Shown here: in pieces, positions 20,890 to 36,729 of the stretch
Layout of the letters: each line of letters begins with the position of its first letter
How positions within the stretch are numbered: the stretch's first letter is position 1
Assembly (NCBI GenBank): GCA_029204225.1
Contig: CM055092.1
Span: 84,844,694 to 84,908,693, forward strand
Direction: 5' to 3'
Length of the DNA stretch: 64,000 nucleotides
DNA from: Diphasiastrum complanatum
Taxonomy: Eukaryota > Streptophyta > Lycopodiopsida > Lycopodiales > Lycopodiaceae
Program-made: the position numbers and the translations under genes
The notes under the pieces: generated by a model
The model's database searches: none
What the model was told of the DNA's origin: nothing
What the model saw: only the letters and a program-made list of their open reading frames with translations

Positions 20890-21150
20890 TCACAACTTCC
20901 CTGATCCCATGGTCTGCACGACAGCCAAATTCGCCCGAGATCTAGAATTTTTTATGGGCATCTCCACTAGATGCCCCCATCTATTTTGATCCTAATACAG
21001 TCTTGGCATCTGAAAAAGTTGAAGACCATCTTCCAGTGGCTAGAGTGTACTATAGAGTGGCACTATTAGGCCATCCCTGGCCCAACAAATTCCAAATGTG
21101 GGTCGACCATTCCTTCTTCCCCTCCAAAAATGCGAAAACCACGAACTAGA
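20890..21150 (+). pseudogene. Family G fragment G4
   Basis: In overlapping frames the plus strand reads NFPDPMVCTTAKFARDLEFF, then APIYFDPNTVLASEKVEDHL, PVARVYYRVALLGHPWPNKF, QMWVDHSFFPSK. G2 has the same series on the minus strand at 43,360-43,070: LFAKDLAMWAS, LCFDPNLSMASNKV, SIARLYYRAAMLGGSW, EQKF. The spacing is conserved, so this is a real, previously coding segment. Function unknown. 21,151-21,800 beyond it shows no coding signal. Confidence 0.65.
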
Positions 21151-26277
<5,127 letters not shown>

Positions 26278-27060
26278 TTAGATCTTCATTTGGCTGATCA
26301 ACCATTGTAGGTTGTAGTTGGTCTCCACAGGACATTTGCAATGATCTATCAGCTGCTTCGGTAAGAATATAAAAAACTGGAAATTTCTCAGAAGAATAGT
26401 GAAATGATGATAAACAAACAGATGGAAGGTAGGGTGGGGGTGGTGACGTCGGTAGATGGTGTGGACGATAGGCATGAGGATGGGCGCAGAAGTATGGCAA
26501 GAGGCCGGTTGAAGGAGACTGATCTCCCAATGCTTGTGTTTCTCTTTTCTGAAGGATCTTCGTCGTGACTGGGATACTTCTTCTGATTGAGTCACTTTGG
26601 ATTGCCCATATGTCTTCTTAGCCTTGTCGTTGTCAACTTTGGGATTGTGACCTTGGCTGTCGATCTTGCTGATGTTGTTGCAGGCAATGTAACTGCTCCA
26701 GTGGATCCAAGTAGATCCACTTTTTTCTCCCATCCCCAAAATCTGTTGACGAGGATGTTGTTGCTGGTAATTGTTCATGCTCAAGATTGGATTGGCGTGT
26801 GGAACACGTAGTTGAAAACATGTTGAACACGTGACTGGACTAAAGATTGAACAAATTTTAACTAAATTTGTTTCGATCTTCCTATAGTTGATTCGAAAAG
26901 CAATATGGCAATGAGATGCAAGAATCAACTCTGAGGTGATCTGTACTTCGCAGATTTGAAATATGCTCAAAAATCCAAAACTCTGTATAAGGTGATATGA
27001 AGATTGATAGAGAAATGACAAGTTACTCTTGAGATACGCTACATAATGTCTCCTGTTCAA
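26278..27060 (-). CDS. Long unrecognised open frame (doubtful)
   Basis: A 260-residue minus-strand frame, rich in His, Ser and Gln, with a basic segment (EEVSQSRRRSFRKEKHKH) and a hydrophobic C-terminal part. No domain is recognised. Another minus frame over 26,830-26,633 has an equally plausible composition, which weakens the case for either. It lies between featureless sequence and the gypsy gag relic, so it may be decayed retroelement interior. Recorded mainly because it is one of the longest frames in the window. Confidence 0.2.
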   Translation of the reverse strand: MNRRHYVAYLKSNLSFLYQSSYHLIQSFGFLSIFQICEVQITSELILASHCHIAFRINYRKIETNLVKICSIFSPVTCSTCFQLRVPHANPILSMNNYQQQHPRQQILGMGEKSGSTWIHWSSYIACNNISKIDSQGHNPKVDNDKAKKTYGQSKVTQSEEVSQSRRRSFRKEKHKHWEISLLQPASCHTSAPILMPIVHTIYRRHHPHPTFHLFVYHHFTILLRNFQFFIFLPKQLIDHCKCPVETNYNLQWLISQMKI

Positions 27061-27759
27061 TGGCTATCCTTGATGAACTAAAAACAAATCTAGAAAAAGA
27101 TATGCAAATAGAAGTAATTACCAAACCAAAAAATGACAAAAAAAAATAAACAAGGAAGGTACCAATGTTACCGAGAGTGAAAGCCTTAGAGCACTTGTCA
27201 AACAAAATTCATTCATCAACATGTATAATTCACTTGGACAATTTTATGTTTCTATTGATCTTTTAGAGTAATGAAAGAAATCTCATAAGCCCTTGTTAAA
27301 AACAAGGCAGGAATAGTGACACTGAATCTACCATCTTTGATAGTAGATGTTGTAAGATATAGCTTGAGATGCAGTTATGGTTGAGGTACTATGGCCTGAG
27401 GACCTCTTTGAGCAAGAGATTCAGAACCGAATCTCTATCTAGATTTTTGATTCCTAGATTTATTGTGTATTGGCACATTGGAAATCTTATCAACACGTGG
27501 AAAGACAAATAGATTTGAGGTTGCAGAAGGGGAGAAAAACTGTCAAGTCTTTGTGGAGGTTGCTCTTGGTTGGACGTTGTAGCAGATGACGGAATATCGG
27601 TTTTGCTTTCCTCCTACAAGGACGCATGTCATATTAGTGTCTTTTTGCATTATGGAGTTGGTGAATTGCTAGGTAATGTAGAAGTTTGCAAGAAACTTTT
27701 TGAGTGAGCAGCAAATTGAGCGATTGGGTGCTATGGTGCTCGTGTTGTGTTGTCGTGAG

Positions 27760-29060
27760 GATCCTATCGGTAATCATAACTGACGTGGCGGGCAGGTAAT
27801 TTTTTGACACAGTCGGGACACTCAGTGTGGTACTTGGTCTTGACTGGACAATCAACCATGAAATGGCCGGTTTCACCACAGATGAAACATCTGTTGTTCA
27901 ATGGCCCTTGTATAACGACATAGCCATCTTGTATGGCGAATGGTTCTGGACTTTCAGGTGGATATTCATGATAAGACTATGACGGTTGTTCTTCATATTG
28001 TTGGACTGTATGTGCTTGGATAGACTGATATGAAGGACAAGCATCAGCATGATGTGTAGCCTGACAGTGTGGGCACCAAATTGGTTTTCTTCTATAAGGT
28101 ACCTGTGTAGGGTTTGGCTGACCAGGCATACTGCTTTGGATAGACTTTAAAGTAGTTTGAAACTCATTGGTGAGTTTCTCCATCTGTAGTTGGTGTTGCT
28201 TATTAAGCAACTCCAACTGGGATTTCCAAAGCTGATCTCGGGTGTTCTCGATCGGCTTCGACTCATGGACAGGAGCACGTAGTGCTCGTCTTTCCCTGGA
28301 TTTGTCAACATCTGATCCTTCATCTTCCTCCTTGATGGCATCAGGCATAGCTAACTTTAGGCTTATATATTCATCATTGGATTTAAGCTCGTGTCTGATC
28401 CATTTTGAAAGGCCGACTAAAAACCAGATGATGAGCATCTGTTCGGTAGGCTATTCATGTACTTGACTTTTGAGGCATTTGAAACACTTGATATAGTCTC
28501 ATACACGTTCGTCTTTTGTCATTTTGATGTTACTCAATTTGACAAAAGGGCTCTCGATCAAGCGAAAGGGCTTAAAACGCTTAATAAATGACTCTTTCAA
28601 AATTGACTAGTCTGTCTTATCTTCACAATCAAGGTTGAAAAACCAATCACGTGCGTTAGCGATCAGGACATGAAAAATAGTTGGACCATAGCGTCGGAAG
28701 ATTTTTCGCCATACACATCACATGCATTCTCAAAGATTTGCAAAAATCTTTGAGGTTCCGAACTACCATCAAAATTGGGTAGATCTAACTTGGATGCACG
28801 TCTCTCAAGATGAGCTCCATGAGTAGCAAAAACGCCATTAAGACGGGTTCTGGCCTGTGGGGGTTCAGTACCATAAAAATGGGCTTGTGCTCGTGAAGAC
28901 TCGGCTCTATTAGGCACCTGATTAGTGAATGGGTTTGTGGATGGCTTGTGGAGTTGGGACCACATTCGGTAGAATCTATGACGTTTGATTTGTTCAGCTG
29001 TATGGGACCTTATCTCGTATGAATAATCTTCTGGGATTTCAAAGATCTGTATGCGTGTCC
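27760..29060 (-). pseudogene. Ty3/gypsy-type gag
   Basis: From about 29,050 down, the frame reads QIKRHRFYRMWSQL, KLDLPNFDGSSEPQRFLQIF (start of the retrotransposon gag domain). After a frame change near 28,690 come NARDWFFNLDCEDKTD, ESFIKRFKPFRLIE and EQMLIIWFLVGLSKWIRHEL (28,440-28,380). A charged coiled segment with WKSQLELLNKQHQLQMEKL follows, then CPHCQATHHADAC and a CCHC knuckle, CFICGETGHFMVDC (near 27,870). No protease or RT lies downstream, so only gag survives. The order gag domain, coiled segment, zinc knuckle is typical of plant gypsy elements. 27,061-27,755 shows nothing further. Confidence 0.8.
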
Positions 29061-29264
29061 ATTGGGTACTGTTGTGTCTTTTTTGTATTGGGTATGAGTT
29101 TCTAGTGTTTTTGGATTTTTTAGGGTTTTTGAGGGGGAGACTCAGTATGAAAAGGGCTTCATATTGGTATAAGTTTTATTTTTTGAATTTTTTTGGTGTT
29201 CATGTCTTTTTTTTTTTTTTTCAGACTTAAGGCTTTGGGAAGATGGTGGTTCGGTCGAAATGGC

Positions 29265-30040
29265 AATCAGAGGTCTCGTTTGAAAGTTATGTGGGTTGGT
29301 CTTGGTCCGGTCCGATCGAGATGAGAGTGAATTGATCCAGTCGAGAATTGACCTAATTGTCTCGGTCGAGATCTGAACCAGAATCTTTGGTCAAGATCGG
29401 ACTGGAGCCTTCGGTCGAGATGCCAATAGAAGCCTTTGGTCGAGATCTGAACCAAAACCTTCAGTCGAGATCGGACTGGAGCCTTCGGTCGAGATGCCAA
29501 CAGAAGCCTTCGGTCGAGATCTGACTGGACCTTCAGTCGAGATCTAACTGAAGTGCTCTGGTTGAGATTTGAAAGGAATGCTCCGGTCAAGATCTGAAAG
29601 GAGTGCTCTGGTCGAGATCGGATAGACGACTCCGGTTGAAATCTGAAAGAAGTGTTTCGGTCAAGAATTGAAAGGAGTGTTTCGGTCAAGATCGGTCAGG
29701 AGTGCTCTGGTTGATATCGAACAGACGACTTCGGTTGGGATTTGACTGGAACGCTCCAGTTGAGGTCTGACAAGAGTGCTCCGGTTGGGATCTGACTGGA
29801 ATGTTCCAATTGAGATCTGACGTGAAAGCTTCGATCGAGATATGATACGAAAGCTTCGGTCGAGATCTGACAAGAAGCTTCGGTCAAAATCTGATTGGAA
29901 CGCTCAGGTTGGAATCTGACTGGAATGCTCTAGTTGAGATCTGACGTGAACGCTCTGGTTGAGATCTAACTCAAAAGCTTCGGTCGAGATTTCAAAAAGA
30001 CTCCGGTTGAGATTTCAAAAATGGCTCCGGTTGAGATGGG
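29265..30040. repeat. Degenerate 24-25-bp minisatellite (about 30 units)
   Basis: Repeats of ggtcgagatctgactggaac-gctcc type run without a break, with units of 23-27 bases diverged mainly in the second half (gccttc, gctctg, gcttcg endings). Because units are not a multiple of three, all minus-strand frames become repetitive (SDLDRR, QISTEA, RSRPKA), giving several spurious open frames. The array starts exactly where the copia RT at 30,045 stops and lies between it and gypsy gag. Confidence 0.9.
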
Positions 30041-30044
30041 AGAG

Positions 30045-31168
30045 AATAAGGGTGTATCATCTACGTAGAGAGTGATGATGATGAAGTGATTTGATACAGA
30101 TTTGAAGTAGACATTCGAGTATGCTGAGTTTGGAATAAAACCATTCTCTATCAGAAATGCATTGATCTTTTGGAATCAAGCTCTGAGTGATTGTTTCAAC
30201 CCATAGAGCACCTTGTGGATTTTGCATACAAGGTGCTATTGCTTGCCATTGAGTTCGTATCCCTCTAGTTGCATCATGTAGATTTCCTCTTCGATGGTTC
30301 CATTGAGGAAAGCAGTCTGGACATCCATCTGGTGGACTTCAAGATCTGCTATGGCTGCAAAGGAGAGGAGTAGGTGGATCGAAGCATGTTTGACGTCTGA
30401 GATGAAGGTTTCTAAATAATCCAGATCTAAAATCTGGGAAAAGCCTTTGGCGAATAGCCTAGCCCTTATAACAATTTAGCCTTCCTTCAACGTCGTACTT
30501 TGTCTTGAATATCCATTTGCATGGAATTGGTTTTCGGTCCTTTGGCAGCTCAGTGATTGTCCATGTTTGATTCTCCATAAGAGAATCGAATTCGGTGTCC
30601 ATCGCTGCTTTCCACTAGTTAGCATTAGGAGTAGACATCGCCTTAGCAACTGTGTTTGGTTCCTATACGAAGTAGTAGGCTGAATTATTCATAAATTTGG
30701 ATGGAGGCTGTCTGGACCTGTTCGACCTTCTGGGTTGAACTTTGGTCCTCTAATGTGGGTTGACTCGTTGAGGTTCTAACTCATTGTCCGAGTCATCGTC
30801 GTTATTCAGTAGTTGAATCCCTGGATCAAAATTGTCTGGTTGCTCGATCCTTGGGTCGGAATTATCAACGGCTTTCCATTTGTGGTCGATCAAGTGGTCT
30901 TCCATGAAAATGACATCTCTACTAGTGAATGCCTTCTCGTTATCCAAATTGTAGAGCTTGTATACCTTGTGATTTGGGAAATAGCCAATCAAAATCGTTT
31001 TCCTGCTCTTGTCATCTAGCTTTCTTCTTAGATTCTCAGGGATCTGAGTGAAAGTGATGCATCCAAACACTCGAATATGTTTGAGTGATGGTTTTGATCC
31101 TGTCCACACCTCAGAAGGTTTCTTGCCATTCAGGGCTTTGGTGATGAATCGATTCTGTAAATAGGCAA
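30045..31168 (-). pseudogene. Copia integrase tail and RT up to YVDD
   Basis: 31,109-30,750: WTGSKPSLKHIRVFGCITF, DKSRKTILIGYFPNHKVYKLYN, SRDVIFMEDHL, the end of integrase. RT follows in shifting frames: MENQTWTITELPKDRKPIPCKWIFKTKYD, MDVQTAFLNGTIEEEIYMMQLEGYE, VLYGLKQSLRAWFQKINAF, and the active site LYVDDTPLF (about 30,060). Immediately after this the protein becomes ISTGAIFEISTG..., that is, the minisatellite. Several frame changes and a TAG (in the RARLFAKGF region) show that it is dead. Confidence 0.85.
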
Positions 31169-32113
31169 CTATAGTAACAGCTTCTGCTTTGGAAGAGAGA
31201 CACGGGCCATCATGCTCTTGCCACTCTCGACGAGTGTTCGATTCTTCCGTTCAACTATACCATTGGACTGAGGTATGGACTGAGGTGAGTAGCTGGTTGT
31301 ATATTGTTGATGTATCCCATTGGCCTTGCAGAACTCCTTGAATTCTGTGAAGATGTACTCTCCCCCTCCATCTGTGCGTAGCGTCTTGATCTTCCTTTGG
31401 GTCTGGTTCTCTGCAGATGCCTTGAACTGCATGAAGAACTTGAATGCTTCATACTTGTTCTTCAGATAGTAGGTTGCAGTCCTTCGAGAGAAGTTGTCGA
31501 TGAAGATTAGAAAATAGAGAGCTCCCATCGGGCCACAAATCTCCATATTTACAAGGTCAAGCAAGTCCTTGGATGTGTGAACTGAGTCTGAACTGAAGAG
31601 ACTCCTTGCATGCTTGTTGATAATACAGCTTTTGCATAGAGAAGTTGGCTTGCTGATTGAAGGCAGATCTTGTACTAGACTTTGAGCGGACATTTGTTGA
31701 ATACCGTTGAAGTTAAGATGGCCAAGTCTGAAATGCCATAGCATATCAGTTGATTTAGAAGTGGTTGTGTGAAGAGCTTGATTGTTAGAAGAATAGCAAT
31801 GGCTGAGTTTGTATAGATAGCCGCTTCTTCTTCCATAGGCTAGAACCTTCTGGGATTTGTCAAAAATTATGCAACCTTCTATATTGAATTTGACTCTCCG
31901 ACCTGAATCGGTAATTCTGCTAACTGAGAGCAGATTCTTGGTCAGATTTGGAACGTGGAGAATTTTGGACATCAACTTGACTTCACCTCTTTTGAATTCA
32001 ACTCTGACTGTTCCTTCACCTTCGTTTGAATGTGATGAGTTGTCTCCAAGTTGCACAACTCGAGAGTGGGTGAATGACTTGTAGTTTGTGAACCAGGCGA
32101 GATGGTGAGTCAT
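31169..32113 (-). pseudogene. Copia GAG-pre-integrase and integrase, longest open frame of the window
   Basis: This 314-residue frame begins MTHHLAWF, just after the protease remnant (DSETTQHMTHH; the usual DSGA is altered), and carries VQLGDNSSHSNEGEGTV and LHVPNLTKNLLSVSRI. The zinc-binding LWHFRLGHLNFNG...CKSCIINKHARSLF comes next. In the integrase core the first catalytic Asp is changed (VNMEICGPM instead of HTD.CGP), the second is present (LRTDGGGEY) and the Glu is present (VERKNRTLVES). A 12-base tandem duplication gives PQSIPQSNG. The frame ends early, at PKQKLLL. The damaged motif means that it is not a working integrase. Confidence 0.85.
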
Positions 32114-32620
32114 GTGTTGAGTTGTTTCGGAATCTAGATACTAGGAATTGATATCATGTTGTTCTCCGACTTTGGTCATGAATGCTGCTTCATCTTCTTC
32201 TTCTTGTTGCTGATTTCAGTGACTGGCTGTAGCACTATGTGCTTGTTGTTGGAACTGCTTCTTCTTTTCGTTGTTGTACTTCAAAGTTCGACAGTCCTTG
32301 ATTTCATGGCTAGTCCTCTTACAGTATCTACAAAAAAGTTTCTACGCTGGTTGAAATGATGAAGAGCATGAATTCGATCTTGAACCGAAATTTGGTCCAG
32401 ACTGCATGTTGCTCTTCTTGTCAATAGAGCCTGACTTTGTAGATCTCTTGGATCTAATCTTTTGATTTTTTGAATAGAGAGCTCATCAACGATGTCTCAT
32501 AGTTCTTTGGCTAGAAGTATAACCTTCATCTTGAATTTCCAGAGATGGTAGTTATCTCCATCGAGTTTGTCAATGAGAGATGACCTAGATGATGGATCCA
32601 TTCTGGTTGAACGAGATCGT
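32114..32620 (-). pseudogene. Copia gag, internally deleted
   Basis: Reading from about 32,600: DKLDGDNYHLWKFKMKVILLAKELWDIV, the start of copia gag, then a TGA-interrupted jump to a basic linker and the zinc knuckle CRYCKRTSHEIKDC (about 32,330-32,290). LKYNNEKKKQF and the protease start follow. The central gag (about 150 residues in relatives such as the element at 44.8 kb) is absent, so the gag is a deletion derivative. Its zinc knuckle is close to that of E1 at 9300. Confidence 0.8.
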
Positions 32621-32732
32621 TGCTAGAAACAGCGACTGTCGGAATACTGTTGGCTGTGCGTTTGCTAAAAAGACGTTTTGATAGAAACAAGACTAGTAAT
32701 CTGCAATAGAAATGCAGATTACTGAAATGCCT

Positions 32733-32744
32733 GCTCTGATACCA
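32733..32744 (-). other. Primer binding site
   Basis: gctctgatacca on the plus strand is the exact complement of TGGTATCAGAGC. It abuts the LTR start tgtcataaaacgg at 32,745. Confidence 0.9.
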
Positions 32745-33200
32745 TGTCATAAAACGGTGGGAGCGTGAGCGGTAGCGGAGGCTCGAGGATCTGAGCGTGG
32801 CATGTAGGAACGGAAACGCAACAGTTAGCAGCAAAAATATTCAAGTAGAAGAATTCATACAGAATATGCAAATGAACGACACAATAGTGAGACAAAAATT
32901 GCACTCTGATAAATATCAATAGTGAGTATGATGGCTTGAAGTAATAACTTCAGCTTGTTGAGTTTGATAACGCTGGCTACAGAAAAACTTTGATTAAAAG
33001 AAGAAATTCAATTAACGCTTACATAGCTTGATTAAGCAAGTATATATATTTACAAGTGTCGAGAGAAAAATATCTTATGCCTTAACTGCCATTTACTCCA
33101 GTTTTGCATCTATACAAAAATTGGTAACCGCCCTTAGGATATTTGTTTCTCCACCTGTTTTAGGGTTGATGATAAGTTGGCGATGTCGGTCTGCCAATGT
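32745..33200 (-). repeat. 5' LTR of the 30-33 kb copia element
   Basis: Starts TGTCATAAAACGGTGGG next to the PBS. The outer end is not certain; sequence turns into the GAAGGTGCC repeat near 33,200. It contains tatatatttac near 33,045, a possible promoter element. No partner LTR exists in the window. Confidence 0.6.
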
Positions 33201-33630
33201 AGCAAAAACGCGAAAAATCCGAAGGTGCCCTTTAGACTGAAGGTATGCAATTCTTGAAGGTGCCCTTAGACTCAAGGTGTGTAAATCCCTAAGGCATTTG
33301 TAGACTGAAGGCATTGAAGAAGGCGAAAAAGGCGAAGGTGCCTTACATTGAAGTTTAGTGAAGAAGGTGAAGGTGCCTTAGATTAAAGGCAATGAAGAAG
33401 GCGAAGGTGCCTTAGATTAAAGACAATAAAAAAGCTGAAAAAGACGAAGGTGTCTTTAAAATGACGAAAAAGACGAAAAAGGAGAAGGTGCCTTAAAAAT
33501 GATTTCTAAGGCATTTTGGCCACTTGGCCATTGTGTCAATTTTTTCGCAAAGTTGCAAAAAAAGGCGAAAAAGATGAAAACGGAGAAGGTGCCTTCAAAA
33601 CGTTTAAGGCACAAAAAATCTCAAAGGAAA
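33200..33630. repeat. GAAGGTGCCTTAGA / GGCGAAAAAG repeat region
   Basis: At least eight occurrences of gaaggtgcctt(ag) alternate with aaggcgaaaaaggcg and tgaaggcattgaagaagg, with irregular spacing of 20-60 bases. Motifs are shared with the first 160 bases of the window. There is no coding function; one plus-strand 67-residue frame is a by-product. 33,700-34,640 beyond is AT-rich without features. Confidence 0.7.
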
Positions 33631-34650
33631 AATGTGAAGGCCCGAAAACATGTTGTCGGCCTTCGATTTTCAGGATGCTCATTACTTGAACGATTTGTTT
33701 AATGTTGAGCATAAGAAATCTAACAGATGCATCCACATACCATTGTGTTGATATTGTTGAAATTGTAGATGCAGGTGAGCATGTGACACTAGTTGCCATT
33801 CTAAGGCAACACACAATGCTACTGAATTAAAGATGTGTCACATCATCTCAATAAGTTATCACGCACCTGGATTCAATTATTACTCGATATCTTATAAATT
33901 ATCCTATTAAATGTTCAACATCGAGCTCTGATCCACTACTCGTACATATTCTCATTCAAGGTCAAGTTCCACATCAAACATCATAGAGCACACCATTGAA
34001 AACTTCTTTTATTGTATCTAGCTTGTCTCAATCTCTTAATCATGTCTACTGCAACATAGTGTGTTACTATCAAACAATCAATCACATTGCTTCAATTTCT
34101 TTGAACTTCAAGTGTAGATCATTTAAATTTGTATAGCAATGCAAAAATTATAGAGTTAGATACAGAAGGCAGGAGTATACTACTCTTGATCTTTTAACTT
34201 ACAGAATGTAGAATCCATGTGAAAAACAAGTAGATCAACAAAATATATGGTTGAGAAGTAGAAACGTAGATTTTAATGGTTGATGATATAGATGATTCAA
34301 ATGTAGATCATTCATAAAAATTCAACGACATGCTTTGATTTATAGTTACATCATTTTTGTAGATTTCCAGTTACACTATATATGTTGCAATGTACAAGCC
34401 TCAAGCAACCAAACTTGTGATATTCATGTCGACTCTACAATGAATAACTATTTGTTTTCTACACACAAAAAAATTTCCTTCCAAATGGTGTAAAAACTCA
34501 AAAACTTTTAATTCCAAAAGTATATCCTCTTATGTCATTATGATAACCTCTTAAATTAGTTTTGCATATTTTTTACTTTTAAATCCTCTTCAGGCGAACA
34601 GAGCCAACCCCAACCATAACTTCCGCTAATCTAGTCTCGAGGCCACATCA

Positions 34651-36703
34651 TCAATGTGCCATTACGCAATCCCTCGTTAAAGTGTTTTCACAAACCCAAG
34701 CCAATGATCCCATTTTAAGTTCTTGCTCCTTATACATGACTTTTTCCAAACCAAACAGCTCTAAAATGTTTTTTTCTTTCAAAAAATCATTGAGGGCCCT
34801 TGTAGCTGCATCTTTATCATGTGGCGCCAACCCATTGTCACTTCCAATTGCGTACTTTCCATGAATCCCCAGTTGAAGTCCTAGCACCTTTGCCACATCA
34901 TGGATCATGTCACCCATCCCTAAGGCCACATGGGCACCCACTTTAATCAACAATATAATGACATTGAGGCCCCATACCGAAAGAAGGTGAATGTTTTGTC
35001 CCAAGTTGCTTTCCCATGTGAATTCACAACCGGCTTGACCCTCCACTCGATGAAACCCATCTTTATGTTCACACATGAGGTGAAGCTGCAAAGTCCTCAT
35101 CTCAAGCACTAGTTTCGTCACTAATTCTCTGCCCAAAATGGCATCATCATGTGTGAAGTACACAAGCCTAGGAACTTAAGCTTCTTCAACTCCACAGAGA
35201 AGTCCATTATCTCATCCAACTTAGAGCAAACCTCTGGCAGAAGCTTATCTTGCATTGATTTGATCTCTTTATCCATCTCCACTAGTTTCTCTTCTAGCCG
35301 ATCAAATTGGTTCTTCATATCATCACGCAACGCCTAAAAATGGTTCTTCATGTGGCCATGCAGCTCCTCCATGTCTCTCACAATACCAGACAAACGATTC
35401 TCAACTCGGAATTATCCATTCCGGCTGTAAACATTAGTTTTTGGCGATGATACGTCAGGCTCCACCACATTTGTATCATTTGGTTGATTAAGCTTTTCGT
35501 GCAAACTGTTCAAATCACGAAGACGCATTACCAACGCGTCCTTGTGTCTTTCAAGCACATCCACCCATGCTTTGCTGCCCAACAAATCCTGCGCCTTGTC
35601 AGGTTCAGGTTTTAACTCAGCACACTGCATGATTGGACGAATCCCAGGAATGCTTAAAGCTTAAGTCGCCTCCCTCCAACACCTTCTGTTTCAAAGCTTC
35701 CACAGACACTGCTTGTTGCTTCCTGTATATGTATGGTGTCAACATCTCCACGCACTTTGGTCGCAAAATGCTGGTCACAAGCACGACTCCCTGGCACCCA
35801 ACTATCGGCTTTGCACAAAAGTCTACAATACGCTTCAATAGATCTCCTTCCACAACTCAAGAATATCAATGTCTGTCTTGCAGGATGAGCGGACCAAAAT
35901 GTCAATGTCAAAGCCTCTATCACCACCATACTCCACAATGATGTCCACACCATCGTAAAAAGATATCACATCCTCTGGAGTGAAAAACCTGCACCTTTAT
36001 CTTTTGATCCAAAAATCTTTCGAAACTCCACCTGCATGGATGAGACAGATGGAAAGGTTAATAGAATAAGAACACGACCCCCACGTCATTTCTAATAAGA
36101 TTTGAAACCATAAACTTTGATGGTAGAGTGGTCTTCATTTGATGCTTTTCAGTCACCTCCACAGTTATTTCATGTTGATTACTACTTCATTTTGTGATTA
36201 TTTGGGTTTACACTTCTATATCTTAGATCAAATTCACATGCTCGTACCTGAAGGCGTGGGATTCTATATCTTAGATCAAATTCACATGCTCGTACCTGAA
36301 GGCGTGGGAAAAACCCCACCGTGAGGAATGTGAGATCTTGATCACTACACTCCAACCTGCGTCCAATGTACACGCAATGAGGGGACTGTTCGGCAGATAG
36401 CTATGTCAATGATCTAATTCCTCCCTCGGTGACAGATGCCTTACTTCGATCTGATAAAGTAGTTGGGATATAAAACTTTTCTTTGTCCACCTCAAAGCAA
36501 ATATTTAATTTTAACATCAAATCTATCAGGTCTTCTGTTGTGAGATTGTGAACAGAACTAGCGCAAAAACCTGTCGCTTTAGAGAGAGGTGATTTTACTA
36601 TATATTGTAGATATTCTTTAGGAATGTAGCCATCATGTTGATCACTGATCTCTGGACTTTTTATAAGATGTCCCATGGTCTCATGGAAAGACCAATGTCT
36701 CAT
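34651..36703 (-). pseudogene. ROCO-like protein: COR domain and C-terminal region, broken
   Basis: From 36,703: GYIPKEYLQYIVKSPL, SSVHNLTTEDLIDLMLKLNICFEVDKEKFYIPTTL. This matches the COR (C-terminal of ROC) pattern ending in L..L.ICF.V....YIP..L. Next comes GRRLECSDQDLTFLTVGFFPRLQV (36,370-36,300), also COR-like. Downstream are FFTPEDVISFYDG, DRGFDIDILVRSS, IVDFCAKPIVGCQGVVLV, a coiled coil (DRLEEKLVEMDKEIKSM, 35,320-35,270), and an open 170-residue C-terminal frame (35,163-34,651) with YAIGSDNGLAPHDKDAATRALNDFLKEKNIL. ROCO proteins are GTPase scaffolds. The ROC GTPase itself is absent or lies outside. Stops and frameshifts separate every block. The base composition is higher in GC than the flanks. 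Confidence 0.5.
36214..36309. repeat. 48-bp exact tandem duplication
   Basis: Bases 36,214-36,261 and 36,262-36,309 are identical. The length is a multiple of three, and in the COR-like frame it duplicates 16 residues (the PRLQVRACEFDLRYR stretch) without shifting the frame. Confidence 0.97.
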
Positions 36704-36729
36704 GGAAAAACCAATGGGGCTTGATCATG

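Larger units (their letters stand above)
30045..33200 (-). mobile_element. Ty1/copia element on the minus strand, 3'-truncated
   Basis: 5' LTR (32,745 to about 33,200), PBS (32,733-32,744), a shortened gag, protease, integrase and RT up to YVDD at about 30,060, where the minisatellite begins. RNase H and the 3' LTR are missing. Confidence 0.85.

Noticed and set aside
29267-29887. Minus-strand frames with SDLDRR and QISTEA peptides
   Set aside because: The 24-25-bp minisatellite shifts frame every unit; the peptides are repeat artefacts.
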